A DNA stretch of 7,437 bases from an uncultured Muribaculaceae bacterium (GTDB taxonomy: Bacteria > Bacteroidota > Bacteroidia > Bacteroidales > Muribaculaceae), in assembly GCA_910584495.1 (NCBI GenBank), contig CAJUAR010000097.1, positions 1-7,437 on the forward strand. The letters are read 5' to 3'. Below, piece by piece: positions 6,463-7,437 of the stretch. Below the pieces are notes generated by a model. That model was given only the letters and a program-made list of their open reading frames with translations. It was not told the origin of the DNA and did not search any database. Both the position numbers and the translations under genes were made by a program. Within the stretch, counting starts at the first letter, position 1. Every line of letters begins with the position of its first letter.

Positions 6463-7386
6463 TTATTTTCCTATTATAAGTTGAGCATCATCTTCAATTA
6501 TTACTCCCGTTTCGAAAAGAATGTCGTCTGAATATAGATGCGAACGGACTCCTTTAAAAGTTACATTACCGGTAGGTTGCGCATTATTCACACTATTCCC
6601 TATAAATATAGCATCTGCAGCTATCTTATTCGAAGTTATTTCAGAAGTATTGATGCCATTTATTTCTTCATTTTGAAGAAATATAATTTTAAACTGTTTT
6701 GGTATGTAGTTTTGCTTAGTTATACAAATAATGCAGTTCTTAGGAGGATTTGTAAAAGTTGCATTTTTAACATTATATTGTACATTATAGTAAGATGCTC
6801 CATCATCATCAGCACTCATCAAACATATGCGGCAGTTGTCAACATTTGAATTAACATTCAGACGTATACAGTTAGTATCGTTAACAATCTGAAAAGTCGC
6901 AGAGTTAAAAGTTAGAGGACTTGATGTGAAAATTGGCATCTCTGGATCCCCTAGAGGGTTTAAACCGTATTGAATCCAGCGATAATACGAAGGTTCAAAA
7001 TTACTAAGGTGTATATAATCAGCTTTTGCTTTAGCAACTATATGGGCGTAGTTCTTATCAACTATCGTTGAATCAGCAAATAAGTATTTATAAAAACTTT
7101 TTTCATAATTAAATGACACACCGCTTAAAGGTCTATTTGATTCGGCTTGTGAGAAAAGCCCAGCTCTTGAGCAACCCAAATATGCCAATGCACCTTTAGG
7201 ATTTTTAATAAATGTACTTCCCAGGCATGCAACGTTAGGTGTTGTTGCGTAAGTGTAATAATTGTCGAAGGCATTTGTTGTGCATGCCGTTGTTGTGATT
7301 ATACAGTGTCCTCCCTGATCGGTATGACCTGCATGCATGGATCCGTAATAAGTTGTGTCAGTAGCATCTGCTACTTTCCAATTCCC
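6463..7386 (-). CDS. Peptidase C25 (gingipain-type) protein, 5' end missing or disrupted
   Basis: This is the C-terminal part of a C25 cysteine protease. Counting from the ATG at 7338, the catalytic-cysteine region ITTTACTTNAFD spans 14-25 (Cys19, 7282-7284), followed by a family-like run FIKNPKGALAYLGCSRAG (43-60), FYKYLF (82-87) and GLNPLGDPEMPIF (125-137), the usual end of the C25 core. Residues about 140-220 look like the Ig-like domain that follows gingipain catalytic domains, ending CITKQNYIPKQFKI. The last 35 residues (GNVTFKG, ILFETGVIIEDDAQLIIG) are a short beta-strand segment with no canonical T9SS signature. The frame stays protein-like for 16 codons above that ATG (GNWKVADATDTTYYGS), then meets TGA at 7387-7389, so the ATG at 7338 is not a true start. 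No signal peptide, propeptide or secure catalytic His is present. A frameshift, truncation or assembly break are all possible. Activity cannot be assumed. Confidence 0.75.
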   Translation of the reverse strand, partial: GNWKVADATDTTYYGSMHAGHTDQGGHCIITTTACTTNAFDNYYTYATTPNVACLGSTFIKNPKGALAYLGCSRAGLFSQAESNRPLSGVSFNYEKSFYKYLFADSTIVDKNYAHIVAKAKADYIHLSNFEPSYYRWIQYGLNPLGDPEMPIFTSSPLTFNSATFQIVNDTNCIRLNVNSNVDNCRICLMSADDDGASYYNVQYNVKNATFTNPPKNCIICITKQNYIPKQFKIIFLQNEEINGINTSEITSNKIAADAIFIGNSVNNAQPTGNVTFKGVRSHLYSDDILFETGVIIEDDAQLIIGK

Positions 7387-7391
7387 TCAAA

Positions 7392-7416
7392 TTCGCAGCC
7401 AATCCGTTTGCTCGAA
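7392..7416. repeat. Short inverted repeat beside the broken end of the C25 gene
   Basis: TTCG (7392-7395) and AGC (7397-7399), with one bulged C between them, pair with GCTCGAA (7410-7416) across a ten-base loop. It lies only three bases beyond the in-frame stop that ends the C25 reading frame. All three minus-strand frames from 7437 to this point fail to give a recognisable C25 sequence. It may be chance, or a recombination or assembly junction. Confidence 0.35.
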
Positions 7417-7437
7417 CCGATTTAATTGTTACGCGTG

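Noticed and set aside
7390..7437. Possible tRNA 3' part, because of the GGTTCGAGC-like string on the minus strand
   Set aside because: The bases flanking the TTCGAGC loop do not form the five-pair T-arm stem, and no acceptor or anticodon arm can be drawn.

Overview
The window looks like chromosomal DNA from a gut- or oral-type Bacteroidales (Bacteroidota), probably near Muribaculaceae or Prevotellaceae. The reasons are: promoters of the Bacteroidota form (TTTG, about 20 bases, TAnnTTTG) instead of E. coli -35/-10 boxes; A-rich leaders without Shine-Dalgarno sequences; several secreted proteins ending in type IX secretion (T9SS) type sorting domains; and an Omp28-like thioredoxin-fold protein, a lineage hallmark. 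The genus cannot be fixed from this sequence alone.

All five supported genes are on the minus strand, so they read from the right edge to the left. At the right (7386-4716) is a compact run of exported-protein genes: a 5'-truncated or broken C25 (gingipain-type) cysteine protease, then 32 bases on an S74 'endosialidase chaperone' protein with a T9SS sorting domain, then, overlapping it by an ATGA junction, a 253-residue secreted protein of unknown function. No promoter is seen inside this run, so it is probably the tail of one operon that starts outside the window. It is followed by a GC-rich palindromic intergenic element (4651-4699) without a T-tract.

In the middle is pnp (4511-2253), polynucleotide phosphorylase, with its own near-perfect promoter, all expected domains, an unusual Arg/Gly/Pro-rich tail with an internal repeat, and a good Rho-independent terminator. 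To the left is a separately promoted 620-residue Omp28-like secreted thioredoxin-fold protein (2113-251). The leftmost 250 bases are AT-rich and hold no gene, but contain a candidate leftward promoter for a gene beyond the edge.

pnp is RNA housekeeping. The other four genes all point to the envelope or cell surface, probably as T9SS cargo, and the right-hand operon is much more AT-rich at its upstream end than pnp. The points most worth checking are the S74 domain with an intact predicted Ser/Lys self-cleavage dyad placed in front of a T9SS sorting domain, the in-frame stop that breaks the C25 protease next to a small inverted repeat at the window edge, and the palindromic element at 4651-4699. 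I see no CRISPR array, tRNA, rRNA, transposase or phage structural gene.
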